Positions 1 to 5,665 are shown, counted from the first letter of the stretch. The stretch: DNA of 6,516 nucleotides from Bradyrhizobium sp. (GCA_013695565.1 JACDAG010000322.1:1-6516), one strand, 5' to 3'. A program made the numbers and translations. The notes: generated by a model not told the origin, from the letters alone.

Positions 1-1
1 C

Positions 2-469
2 AGCCGGTCCTATCTCACGCCATGGGAGCCGATCTGGCCGTCGGATGACCTGACCCGGGCCGGCTTCCGGCGGCGGCTGCGGCGCTATGCCGAGGACATC
101 GCGGCCGACCGGTCCTATCCGTTCATCATCTTCCGCGAATCGGACGGCACCATGATCGGCGGCATCACGCTGGCCAATGTCAGGCGCGGCATCGTCCAGG
201 CCGGTACCATCGGCTATTGGGTCGGCCAGCCCCATGCCGGTCGCGGCTATATGACGACGGCGCTGCGGGTGCTGCTGCCGTCGCTGTTCGGCGAGCTCAA
301 TCTGCACCGCATCGAGGCCGCCTGCATCCCGACCAATGTGCCCTCGATCCGGGTGCTGGAGAAATGCGGCTTTACCCGCGAGGGTCTGGCGCGGCGCTAT
401 CTCTGCATCAACGGCGTCTGGCAGGACCATCTGCTGTTCGGCATGCTGCACGAGGATTTCCGCGGCTGA
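2..469 (+). CDS. rimJ: RimJ-type GNAT N-acetyltransferase, 3' part (5' end outside window)
   Basis: The reading frame is open from the first complete codon at base 2 to TGA at 467-469, giving 155 residues with no start inside the window. The family is usually about 190-200 residues, so roughly 40 N-terminal residues are missing. The visible part carries the acetyl-CoA binding motif A of the GNAT fold (GYWVGQPHAGRGYMT, bases 212-256, with the Q-x-x-A-G-R-G pyrophosphate loop). It is followed by motif B (RIEAACIPTN, then VPSIRVLEKCGF, a Tyr and the C-terminal strand). The SYLTPWEP and YPFIIF segments near the left edge match the ribosomal-protein-alanine N-acetyltransferase (RimJ/RimL) subgroup. 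Known members acetylate the N-terminal amine of ribosomal proteins such as S5, but many relatives have other amine substrates, so the substrate here is inferred. It is cytoplasmic. No clear intrinsic terminator follows the stop. Confidence 0.85.
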   Translation, partial: SRSYLTPWEPIWPSDDLTRAGFRRRLRRYAEDIAADRSYPFIIFRESDGTMIGGITLANVRRGIVQAGTIGYWVGQPHAGRGYMTTALRVLLPSLFGELNLHRIEAACIPTNVPSIRVLEKCGFTREGLARRYLCINGVWQDHLLFGMLHEDFRG

Positions 470-508
470 TCCCCGATTTCAGGGCCTTAATGACCGCCCT
501 CAGATGCC

Positions 509-538
509 TTGGGTTCGCCGCCATTGCCCTGTTATAAG
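509..538 (+). promoter_or_regulatory. weak candidate sigma70-type promoter for the secreted-protein gene
   Basis: TTGGGT (509-514) and TATAAG (533-538) are separated by 18 bases. The -10 matches 5 of 6 consensus positions, but the -35 matches only its TTG. If used, transcription would start near 545, and the 52-bp repeat at 547-598 would lie in the 5' leader of the gene starting at 650. This is inference from two hexamers only. Confidence 0.25.
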
Positions 539-546
539 GCCGTCAG

Positions 547-598
547 AAGCGGTTTCGAGCGAAGTGGATACCGGTTCGCGTAAAGAAAACGCGTCAAA
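547..598 (+). repeat. 52-bp interspersed repeat, copy 1
   Basis: This 52-base block aligns without gaps to 4167-4218 on the same strand, with 43 of 52 positions identical by my count. The best conserved parts are TTTCGAGCG, the core CCGGTTCGCGT, and GAAAACGCGTCAAA. The left GCGGTTTC and right GAAAACGC (585-592) form an imperfect 8-bp inverted repeat with one mismatch. The middle nine bases (AAGTGGATA here) are the variable part. I recall this kind of intergenic element as widespread in Bradyrhizobium-type genomes. It encodes nothing and ends 51 bases before the start of the next rightward gene. Confidence 0.75.
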
Positions 599-649
599 GC
601 AGAATCTTGGACGATGACTTTGAGATGACGTGGATGGCAGGGGCGTCGC

Positions 650-1309
650 ATGGGTGACATCAGCTTGTTCAGGGGTGCGATCGCGGCCGTGATTTTGGCC
701 GGGCTCGGCTGCGGCCTCGCTCAGCCTGCGTCGGCGCAATCGATCACCGATCGGTTCAAGGGCCTGTTCGGCGGCAAGTCGGACGAGTCAGCCCCGGCGA
801 CCGATGCGCTAAAGGCCGAGCAGGAAGTCGGCGACCTGACCTGCCCGGACGTCAAGATTCGCCCCGGTGCGTCGACCTACGCGGTGGCCGCGCCGGGCAA
901 GCAGGCGGTCGGCAACGATCTGCGCTTCCAGGTGACCATCACCAAGACGGCGCGTGAATGCAGCGTCAATGGCGGCGTGATCACCGCGCGGATCGGCATT
1001 CAGGGACGCGTCATTGCCGGCCCCGCCGGCGCGCCGCAGTCGGTGCAGGTTCCCCTGCGCGTCGCCGTGGTGCAGGGCGGGATCGGCGAAAAGGTCATCG
1101 CCACCAAGGCCTATCAGACCACGGTCAACATGACCGAGACCGGCAGCGAGCCCTTTACGCTGGTGGCCGAGGATCTGGCCTATCCGGTACCCACCGGGGG
1201 GACCGGCGACAGCTACATCTTCTATATCGGCTTCGATCCGCAGGCCCTGAAGCCGGAACGCCCGCCGCCGAAGGCGCCGAAGAAGAAGGCGGCGCCGCCG
1301 ACACAATAA
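650..1309 (+). CDS. exported protein of unknown function with Pro/Lys-rich tail
   Basis: The 219-residue product begins with a typical Sec signal peptide: Arg8, a hydrophobic core over about residues 9-24, and a likely signal peptidase I site after PASA (Ala29|Gln30). The cysteine at 21 lacks a proper lipobox, so a lipoprotein is unlikely. The mature part (about 55-200) is rich in alternating hydrophobic residues, as in a beta-sandwich. It has two cysteines, C65 and C104, that could form a disulfide in the periplasm, and it ends in a Pro/Lys-rich tail (PPPKAPKKKAAPPTQ). The ATG at 650 follows a purine-rich stretch (GCAGGGG) about six bases upstream. The in-frame ATG at 614 stops after four codons, which supports this start. 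I recognise the type as a conserved rhizobial hypothetical but know no function. It converges on the F0 operon and shares its terminator, so no functional link follows from position. Confidence 0.8.
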   Translation: MGDISLFRGAIAAVILAGLGCGLAQPASAQSITDRFKGLFGGKSDESAPATDALKAEQEVGDLTCPDVKIRPGASTYAVAAPGKQAVGNDLRFQVTITKTARECSVNGGVITARIGIQGRVIAGPAGAPQSVQVPLRVAVVQGGIGEKVIATKAYQTTVNMTETGSEPFTLVAEDLAYPVPTGGTGDSYIFYIGFDPQALKPERPPPKAPKKKAAPPTQ

Positions 1310-1319
1310 AACCGGCAAT

Positions 1320-1357
1320 AAAAAAACCGGCGCGAGATGATCGCGCCGGCTTTTGTT
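1320..1357. terminator. bidirectional intrinsic terminator between the exported-protein gene and atpF
   Basis: A perfect 9-bp GC-rich stem, CCGGCGCGA (1327-1335) and TCGCGCCGG (1341-1349), encloses a 5-base loop. Seven A's (1320-1326) lie on its left and TTTTGTT (1351-1357) on its right, so either strand yields a hairpin followed by a U-rich tract. It lies 10 bases past the stop of the rightward gene at 1309 and 17 bases past the atpF stop on the minus strand, so it can end both converging transcripts. Confidence 0.9.
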
Positions 1358-1374
1358 GGATGATTTGAAGCCGC

Positions 1375-1860
1375 TCAGTTCAGCTTGGCGCGAACCTCGG
1401 CGATGCCCTTGGCCATCAGGTCATCGGCGACCGAGCCCTTGACCGATTGCGACATGATCGTCGAGGCCGCGGCCACCGCGGCATTCGCCGCAGCGGAACG
1501 GACGTCGGCGAGCGCCTGGGCCTCGGCGAGCGCGATCTTGCTCTCGGCGGTCTTGGTGCGGCGGGCGACGAAATCTTCCATCTTGGCCTTGGCCTCGACC
1601 GCGATGCGCTCGGCTTCGGCCTTGGCGTTGGAGATGATTTCGTCGGCCTCGCGCTCGGCGCTGGTGCGCTTGTTCTTGTATTCCGCCAGCAGGGCTGCGG
1701 CCTCGCCCTTCAGACGGCGAGCGTCATCGAGTTCGGCCTTGATGCGGTCGGCGCGGTGGTCGAGCGCCTTCAGCACGGTGCGGTGGATGCCGAGATAGGC
1801 AAACAGCCCCATCAGAATGACGAACGCGATGGCAACCCAGGTTTCTGGCTCGGCGAACAT
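1375..1860 (-). CDS. atpF: F0F1 ATP synthase subunit b
   Basis: Subunit b of the F0 sector, 161 residues, forms one half of the peripheral stalk that holds F1 against the rotating c-ring. There is one N-terminal membrane segment (about residues 8-26, WVAIAFVILMGLFAYLGI). A long charged Ala/Glu/Lys-rich helix (about 30-140) then forms the right-handed coiled coil with the partner b subunit. The length is normal for alphaproteobacterial b. The ATG at 1858-1860 lies three bases past the stop of the upstream b' gene, so the two are translationally close, and an AAGGGA-like ribosome site lies across the end of b'. It is the last gene of the operon, followed by the terminator at 1327-1349. The b versus b' assignment rests on its position last in the operon and its lack of the long N-terminal cytoplasmic extension seen in b'. 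Confidence 0.95.
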   Translation of the reverse strand: MFAEPETWVAIAFVILMGLFAYLGIHRTVLKALDHRADRIKAELDDARRLKGEAAALLAEYKNKRTSAEREADEIISNAKAEAERIAVEAKAKMEDFVARRTKTAESKIALAEAQALADVRSAAANAAVAAASTIMSQSVKGSVADDLMAKGIAEVRAKLN

Positions 1861-1863
1861 CCC

Positions 1864-2436
1864 TTATCCCTTCAACGAAGCGTCGACGGCGCTGTTCACC
1901 GCGCCGCCGTCGGGCAGCACGCCGGTCAGCCGCTGCACGATCGCGCTGGCCGCATCCGCGGCAATGCCACGGACGTTGCTCATGGCGGCTTCGCGCGTTG
2001 CCGCGATGGTTTTTTCGGCCTGGGCAAGCTTGGCGGAAAGCTGGTCTTCCAGCGTCTTGCGTTCGGCTTCCGAGGCCGCGTTCAGCTTCTCGCGGGTCTC
2101 GTTGCTGATGGCCTGGGCGCGCGAGCGCGCGGAGGCCAGATCGCTTTCATAGGCCTTCAGCGCCGCGTCGGACTCGTCCTTCAGCTTCTGCGCTGCCGCC
2201 AGATCGCCTTCGATCGCGTTCTGACGTGCATCGATCACGCCGCCGACACGCGGCAGCGCAATGCGCGACACGATCAGGTAAAGCGCGACGAACGCGATGA
2301 CCAGCGACACCAGCTGCGAAGCGAAGGTGGAGGACTCGAACGGAGGAAATCCCCCGCCGTGATGTCCGCCATCGGCTTCGGTATGGGCGCCGGTCTTCTG
2401 GCCCTTGGCCGGGGCGCCATGACTCTTTTCAGCCAC
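1864..2436 (-). CDS. atpF2: F0F1 ATP synthase subunit b' (second b-type stalk subunit)
   Basis: This is the diverged second b-type subunit (b', also named atpG or atpX), 190 residues. It pairs with b to form the heterodimeric peripheral stalk found in many alphaproteobacteria and in photosynthetic organisms. A hydrophilic N-terminus of about 38 residues, rich in His and Gly (GGHHGGG), precedes the membrane segment (about 39-59, ASQLVSLVIAFVALYLIV). A long Ala/Glu/Lys/Arg-rich helix runs to about residue 165. The start codon is GTG (2434-2436). It is supported by a good ribosome site, AGGAG (complement of 2443-2447), six bases upstream. The internal ATG at codon 7 (2418 region, ...SHG) is not in frame. 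It lies between atpE and atpF, and three bases separate it from atpF. The symbol atpG is avoided because it also names the gamma subunit. Confidence 0.93.
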   Translation of the reverse strand: MAEKSHGAPAKGQKTGAHTEADGGHHGGGFPPFESSTFASQLVSLVIAFVALYLIVSRIALPRVGGVIDARQNAIEGDLAAAQKLKDESDAALKAYESDLASARSRAQAISNETREKLNAASEAERKTLEDQLSAKLAQAEKTIAATREAAMSNVRGIAADAASAIVQRLTGVLPDGGAVNSAVDASLKG

Positions 2437-2459
2437 GGGTTACTCCTGTTGCTGGCATG

Positions 2460-2483
2460 CGCGCCGCCCCGGTGAGCGGCGCG
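2460..2483 (-). promoter_or_regulatory. intercistronic hairpin between atpE and b'
   Basis: CGCGCCGC (2460-2467) and GCGGCGCG (2476-2483) form a perfect 8-bp GC stem with an 8-base loop, 12 bases past the atpE stop. The minus strand has no U-tract after it, so it is not a full intrinsic terminator. A stem here could protect the 3' end of atpE mRNA or cause partial termination, which would favour the multi-copy c subunit. The structure is seen; the role is inferred. Confidence 0.55.
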
Positions 2484-2495
2484 AGAAGGTGCAGC

Positions 2496-2726
2496 TCAGA
2501 GCGGAACGAACAGCAGCAGCAGTGCGATCAGCAGCGAGAAAATGCCGAGCGCTTCGGTCACGGCGAAGCCGAAGATCAGGTTGCCGAACTGGCCCTGGGC
2601 TGCGGAAGGATTGCGTACCGCCGCGGCGAGGTAGTTGCCGAAGATGATGCCCACGCCGACGCCCGCGCCGCCCATGCCGATGCATGCGATGCCCGCGCCG
2701 ATAAGTTTTGCTGCTGCCGGTTCCAT
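2496..2726 (-). CDS. atpE: F0F1 ATP synthase subunit c (proteolipid)
   Basis: Subunit c forms the rotating membrane ring that carries protons. The 76-residue product is two membrane helices joined by a polar loop. Helix 1 (about 8-30) has the Gly-repeat packing motif (GAGVGVG, residues 20-26). The loop has R38-N39-P40, which contacts F1 gamma/epsilon in known structures. Helix 2 (about 48-74) has the proton-binding carboxylate Glu58 in GFAVTEALGIF. Glu rather than Asp at this site is common outside enterics. The ATG at 2724-2726 has the strongest ribosome site in the operon, AAGGAG (complement of 2735-2740), eight bases upstream. This fits the need for many c copies per complex. It lies 56 bases after atpB and 59 before b'. 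Confidence 0.97.
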   Translation of the reverse strand: MEPAAAKLIGAGIACIGMGGAGVGVGIIFGNYLAAAVRNPSAAQGQFGNLIFGFAVTEALGIFSLLIALLLLFVPL

Positions 2727-2734
2727 TTCTAGAG

Positions 2735-2740
2735 CTCCTT
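2735..2740 (-). promoter_or_regulatory. strong Shine-Dalgarno site of atpE
   Basis: AAGGAG on the minus strand, eight bases before the atpE ATG. By comparison, atpI and atpB have poor or no sites and b' has AGGAG. The difference matches the higher number of c subunits needed per ATP synthase. Confidence 0.7.
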
Positions 2741-2782
2741 GAGAGGGTAAGACAAAGTGTGGGTGGAAATTCCCCGGACCGC

Positions 2783-3532
2783 TTAGTGTCCCGGATGAAT
2801 GGCGTCGTTGAGGTAGATGCAGGTGAGGATCGCGAACACGTAGGCCTGTAGGAATGCGACCAGCAGTTCCAGCGCGGTCAGTGCCACCGTCAGCGCCAGC
2901 GGCAGCATGCCGCCGATCCAGCCGACTGTACCGAGCGAGACGCCGAGCATCGCGACGAAGCCCGCGAACACCTTCAGCGCGATATGGCCGGCCAGCATGT
3001 TGGCGAACAGACGGACGCTGTGCGAGACCGGCCGCAGGAAGAACGACAGGATTTCGATGAACATGACCAGCGGCAGGATGTAGATCGGAACGCCGCTCGG
3101 CACGAAGATCTTGAAGAATTTGAAGCCGTTCTTGTAGAGGCCGTAGATCAGGACCGTGAAGAACACCAGGAACGCCAGGGCGGCGGTCACGATGATGTGG
3201 CTCGAGATCGTGAACGTGTAGGGGATGATGCCGACGAGGTTCGAGACGCAGATGAACATGAACAGCGAGAAGATCAGCGGGAAGAACTTCATGCCTTCCG
3301 AGCCGGCGGTGCTGCGAATCGTGCTGGCGACGAACTCGTAGGAGATTTCGGCGATCGATTGGAAGCGGCCGGGAACCAGTTGCCGCCCGCCACCGAGCAT
3401 CAGCACGGCGGTCAGTGCCACCGCGATGAACATGTAGAGCGACGAGTTGGTGAAAACGATCGCGTGCTTGCCGATATGGCCGATCGTGAACAACGGTTCG
3501 ATGTTGAACTGATGAATCGGGTCGATTTTCAT
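2783..3532 (-). CDS. atpB: F0F1 ATP synthase subunit a
   Basis: Subunit a provides the two proton half-channels beside the c-ring. From ATG at 3530-3532 the product is 249 residues starting MKIDPIHQFNIEPLF, the usual N-terminus and length for this family in alphaproteobacteria. The hallmark helix carries the essential Arg174 in HSVRLFANMLAGH. Glu160 (FIEILSFFLRP) and Gln229 (FLQAYVF) fit the other conserved channel positions. Several further hydrophobic helices are visible, for example at about 29-46, 84-103, 113-131 and 207-240. The frame stays open upstream to a TTG at 3571, but that extension (PAPKAGGPRPAR) is low-complexity and lacks a clear ribosome site, so the ATG is preferred. A weak AAGG lies about ten bases before it. 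It is second in the operon, 73 bases after atpI. Confidence 0.96.
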   Translation of the reverse strand: MKIDPIHQFNIEPLFTIGHIGKHAIVFTNSSLYMFIAVALTAVLMLGGGRQLVPGRFQSIAEISYEFVASTIRSTAGSEGMKFFPLIFSLFMFICVSNLVGIIPYTFTISSHIIVTAALAFLVFFTVLIYGLYKNGFKFFKIFVPSGVPIYILPLVMFIEILSFFLRPVSHSVRLFANMLAGHIALKVFAGFVAMLGVSLGTVGWIGGMLPLALTVALTALELLVAFLQAYVFAILTCIYLNDAIHPGH

Positions 3533-3605
3533 CCGCGCGGGCCTTGGTCCGCCGGCCTTGGGTGCCGGCAATCGAATTATAGATGTCGTGACTTCCCGTC
3601 GGCGC

Positions 3606-3977
3606 TCAGCGTTTGCCCGAGGCTACGCGTGCAGATCTCACCACGTTGAATACGCCGGCGACGAAGCCGAGCAGCAAAAACACGATGAAACCGAACGGCG
3701 ATGTCGACAACAAACGGTCGAAACCCCAGCCAATCCCTGCCCCGACGGCAACGCCCGCAACCAACTCCGAGGAAAGGCGGAAACCAAGCGCCATTGCCGA
3801 AGCTCTGGCAGCCCTGTCGCCGCTTTCGTTACCGGATTGGTCAGTCCCGATTTTTCGGCTGTCACGAATTTCGGACAACCGGTGATCGAGATTTCCGAGC
3901 CTTGCGGAAAGCGCAGCTTCTTCGGACGGTGAATGGTCGCGATTTCCATTTGCGTTATCGTTCTTGTCTTCGGCCAT
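3606..3977 (-). CDS. atpI: ATP synthase assembly/accessory protein AtpI
   Basis: AtpI-family protein, 123 residues, first gene of the F0 operon. The N-terminal 60 residues are hydrophilic and charged. Two membrane helices follow at about 69-89 (ELVAGVAVGAGIGWGFDRLL) and 95-113 (FGFIVFLLLGFVAGVFNVVR), joined by a TSP turn. Gly-rich packing in helix 1 and the GFVAGVFNVVR ending of helix 2 are typical of the alphaproteobacterial AtpI/AtpZ group. Known relatives help c-ring assembly or membrane insertion, and some have been linked to Mg2+ handling; they are not part of the finished enzyme. ATG at 3975-3977 is chosen; an in-frame TTG two codons earlier (3983) adds little. Neither start has a clear ribosome site, so low expression relative to the F0 subunits is likely. 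The stop is TGA at 3606-3608. Confidence 0.88.
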   Translation of the reverse strand: MAEDKNDNANGNRDHSPSEEAALSARLGNLDHRLSEIRDSRKIGTDQSGNESGDRAARASAMALGFRLSSELVAGVAVGAGIGWGFDRLLSTSPFGFIVFLLLGFVAGVFNVVRSARVASGKR

Positions 3978-4043
3978 GGCCAAGACACTAAACGATGCTG
4001 CGGTTGATGGAAATTACGCCCGTCACCCCTGAAAGCCGCGCGG

Positions 4044-4072
4044 ACCATACTTACCGCGTCTAATCAAGTCAA
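4044..4072 (-). promoter_or_regulatory. candidate sigma70-type promoter of the atpI-B-E-b'-b operon
   Basis: Read on the minus strand, TTGACT (4072-4067) and TATGGT (4049-4044) are separated by exactly 17 bases. The -35 matches 5 of 6 and the -10 matches 4 of 6 consensus positions. Transcription would start near 4037, leaving a leader of about 60 bases before the atpI ATG at 3977. No other pair with this spacing stood out in the gap. Confidence 0.5.
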
Positions 4073-4166
4073 GATTACGTCGTAACCAGTTAGTGCGTTG
4101 ATTTGACTGGGTTTATCTGGAGATATTCCACCGCCCTGTGGACCCGCCATCGCAGTGCAGCAGTAA

Positions 4167-4218
4167 AAGCGTTTTCGAGCGCAGGAGCGGCCGGTTCGCG
4201 TCAGGAAAACGCGTCAAA
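4167..4218 (+). repeat. 52-bp interspersed repeat, copy 2
   Basis: Second copy of the element at 547-598, same strand, 43 of 52 positions identical by my count. This copy has a perfect 8-bp inverted repeat, GCGTTTTC (4169-4176) and GAAAACGC (4205-4212), around a 28-base core containing CCGGTTCGCGT. It lies 92 bases before the start of the isomerase gene. As with copy 1, it is oriented toward a rightward gene. Confidence 0.75.
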
Positions 4219-4310
4219 AGCGCCTTACCCACAGCGGAGCGATCTTGCGCCGGTTTGGCTGACCTGTTGGGATGCGCCGGCACGTTTCACATCCGCGTCC
4301 CGGAGCCCCC

Positions 4311-4934
4311 ATGTCGCGTCAGGTCGATTACTATTTCTCGTTTCAATCGCCGTGGGCCTATATCGGGCACGGGTCCTTTCGCGACCTCGTAAGTACCTAC
4401 GATCTCAAGGTAAATCACAAGCCGGTGGTGCTGGTCGATTTGTTCTCGGAGACCGGCGGGTTGCCGCTGATGAAGCGCCATCCGGTGCGGCAGCGCTACC
4501 GCATGGTGGAACTGCAGCGTTGGCGCGACAGACGCGGCCTGAAATTCCATCTTCAGCCCGCGAACTGGCCGTTCAACGCCAGGCTTGCGGATGGCGTCGT
4601 GATCGCGGCGATCGAGGCTGGCCTGGACCCCGATCGATTTTTGCGGCGGGGCTTTGCCGGCGTGTGGGAGGATCAGCTCAATCTGGCCGATGCCGCGACG
4701 ATTGCGAAACTCGCCGACGAGTCCGGGCTGCCGGGCCAGCAATTGGTGGAGCGGTCCGCCGCCGAGGCGATCAGCGCGGCCTATGAGCAGAACCGCCAGG
4801 ATGCGCTCGCTGCCGATGTGTTCGGCTCGCCGGTCTATGTGCTGGATGGCGAAGTGTTCTGGGGGCAGGACCGGATCGAATTGTTGGCAGACGCGTTGAA
4901 GTCCGGCCGGACGGCCTATAGCTCAAAGGTCTAG
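4311..4934 (+). CDS. DsbA-fold isomerase, 2-hydroxychromene-2-carboxylate isomerase / GST-kappa type
   Basis: The 207-residue product has the thioredoxin/DsbA-like fold of the 2-hydroxychromene-2-carboxylate isomerase family. The first strand leads to FSFQSPWAYIG (residues 9-19). Ser13 stands where DsbA has its first active-site Cys and where GST-kappa and NahD use Ser to hold glutathione. The helical insert follows, and the C-terminal VFGSPVYVLDGEVFWGQDRIELL carries the cis-proline Pro174 in the GSP motif and the family's WGQDR signature. It has no CxxC, so it is not an oxidoreductase. Characterised members isomerise 2-hydroxychromene-2-carboxylate in naphthalene breakdown with glutathione. 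No ring-cleavage genes lie nearby, so the substrate is unknown. ATG at 4311 has GGAG five bases upstream; the in-frame ATG at 4272 has no such site. It is cytoplasmic and lies 66 bases before the next gene, possibly co-transcribed. Confidence 0.85.
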   Translation: MSRQVDYYFSFQSPWAYIGHGSFRDLVSTYDLKVNHKPVVLVDLFSETGGLPLMKRHPVRQRYRMVELQRWRDRRGLKFHLQPANWPFNARLADGVVIAAIEAGLDPDRFLRRGFAGVWEDQLNLADAATIAKLADESGLPGQQLVERSAAEAISAAYEQNRQDALAADVFGSPVYVLDGEVFWGQDRIELLADALKSGRTAYSSKV

Positions 4935-5000
4935 GGCGCGTCTCCATATGCGTCCCGGCGGTTGAGGAAACCGGTACTGTCCTGAGGCGGGAGCAAGCCC

Positions 5001-5534
5001 ATGTGCACAGCGACGTCCTCCAGATTGTTTCTCTCCGTTCTTGCCGTGCTGGCGCTGGGGATCGCCGGCGCCCAAGCCGCACCTCCGCAGGCGATGCCGG
5101 ATACCGAGAACGGCCGCTATGCGCTGTCCTCGACACCGGATGGTGTGCTCCGGCTCGATACAAGGACCGGCGCGGTTTCGACCTGCAGCAATACGGGCGC
5201 AGGCTGGGCCTGCTACGCCGTACCCGACGAGCGCGCGGCGCTGGATGCGGAGATCGGCCGGCTGCAGGCCGACAATGAGAAACTCAGGAAAGATCTCGCC
5301 TCGCGCGAGCCGACAGTGGCCGGCAAGATCGAAGAGCCGATGCCGAAATCCGACTCGCTGAAGAAGAGCGAGCCCAAGAACGAATCCAAGAGCGCCGAGG
5401 GCGAACGCAAGCTCGAAATTCCGCTGCCGAGCGACCGCGACATGGATCGCATGATGTCGTTTCTGGAGCGGGCCTGGCGGCGGTTGATCGAGATGGCCAA
5501 CCGGGTGCAAAAGGACGTCAACGGCCGGATTTGA
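5001..5534 (+). CDS. exported coiled-coil protein of unknown function
   Basis: The 177-residue product has a clear signal peptide: Arg8, a hydrophobic core at about 9-23, and a likely cleavage site after AQA (Ala26|Ala27). The mature protein begins with a small domain, RYALSSTPDGVLRLDTRTGAVSTCS...WACYAVPDE (about 39-77). Its two cysteines, C62 and C71, could form a disulfide. A short leucine-zipper-like coiled coil follows (about 77-100, with L81, I85, L88, L95, L99), then a Lys/Glu/Ser-rich linker. It ends in an amphipathic helix (about 147-170, MDRMMSFLERAWRRLIEMA) that could bind a membrane or partner. I recall similar short proteins in rhizobia but no function. GGGAG (4989-4993), seven bases before the ATG, supports the start. 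It lies 66 bases after the isomerase gene, and a large palindrome begins six bases past its stop. Confidence 0.75.
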   Translation: MCTATSSRLFLSVLAVLALGIAGAQAAPPQAMPDTENGRYALSSTPDGVLRLDTRTGAVSTCSNTGAGWACYAVPDERAALDAEIGRLQADNEKLRKDLASREPTVAGKIEEPMPKSDSLKKSEPKNESKSAEGERKLEIPLPSDRDMDRMMSFLERAWRRLIEMANRVQKDVNGRI

Positions 5535-5540
5535 ATTGTA

Positions 5541-5665
5541 GTCGTCCCGGCCTTGAGCCGGGACCCATAACCACCGCCGTTGATTGTTTGTAGAAGGTAT
5601 CAACTCCGACCGCGCAAAAATCGCGGGGCCGCGGAGTATGGGTCCCGGCTCAAGGCCGGGACGAC
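5541..5665. repeat. 125-bp composite palindromic repeat element (REP/MITE-like)
   Basis: Two 29-base arms are perfect inverted copies: 5541-5569 (begins GTCGTCCCGGCC) and 5637-5665 (ends GGCCGGGACGAC). Each arm is itself a hairpin, for example GTCCCGGC (5544-5551) with GCCGGGAC (5557-5564) around CTTGA. The 67-base centre holds GTTGAT/ATCAAC (5579-5584, 5599-5604), and ACTCCG/CGGAGT (5603-5608, 5632-5637) enclosing CCGCG/CGCGG (5610-5614, 5622-5626). I recall similar elements as frequent in Bradyrhizobium and Rhodopseudomonas gaps. There is no coding capacity and no evident target-site duplication. It could act on the transcript as a terminator-like or stabilising structure between the two flanking genes. 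Confidence 0.9.

Larger units (their letters stand above)
3978..4310. other. 333-base intergenic region between divergent atpI and the isomerase gene
   Basis: I see no gene here. It holds the candidate atp promoter (4044-4072), an imperfect inverted repeat about 4067-4108 with TTGACT on each strand, the second 52-bp repeat (4167-4218), and about 90 bases before the isomerase start with no recognised element other than its ribosome site (GGAG, 4302-4305). Confidence 0.6.

Noticed and set aside
1447..2475. 342-residue open frame on the plus strand across b and b'
   Set aside because: It lies opposite two well-identified F0 genes, has no family resemblance, and is the kind of long antisense frame that high-GC coding DNA produces.
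3551..3569. 6-bp hairpin GCCGGC/GCCGGC upstream of atpB
   Set aside because: It is short and common in GC-rich sequence; no ribosome site is clearly enclosed, so no regulatory claim is made.
3533..3571. Longer atpB from a TTG codon at 3571
   Set aside because: The added 13 residues are low-complexity and outside the family's usual N-terminus; ATG at 3532 gives the standard 249-residue protein.
2984..3649. 221-residue plus-strand open frame opposite atpB
   Set aside because: The highly charged Asp/Arg/His/Glu composition is that of a mirror frame of a membrane protein gene; atpB is certain here.
4103..4131. Plus-strand promoter for the isomerase gene from TTGACT at 4103-4108
   Set aside because: No acceptable -10 hexamer falls 16-18 bases downstream, so only the symmetry is reported.
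547..4218. The two 52-bp repeats as ends of a composite mobile element
   Set aside because: They are short, diverged, enclose essential F0 genes, and there is no transposase, integrase or target duplication.
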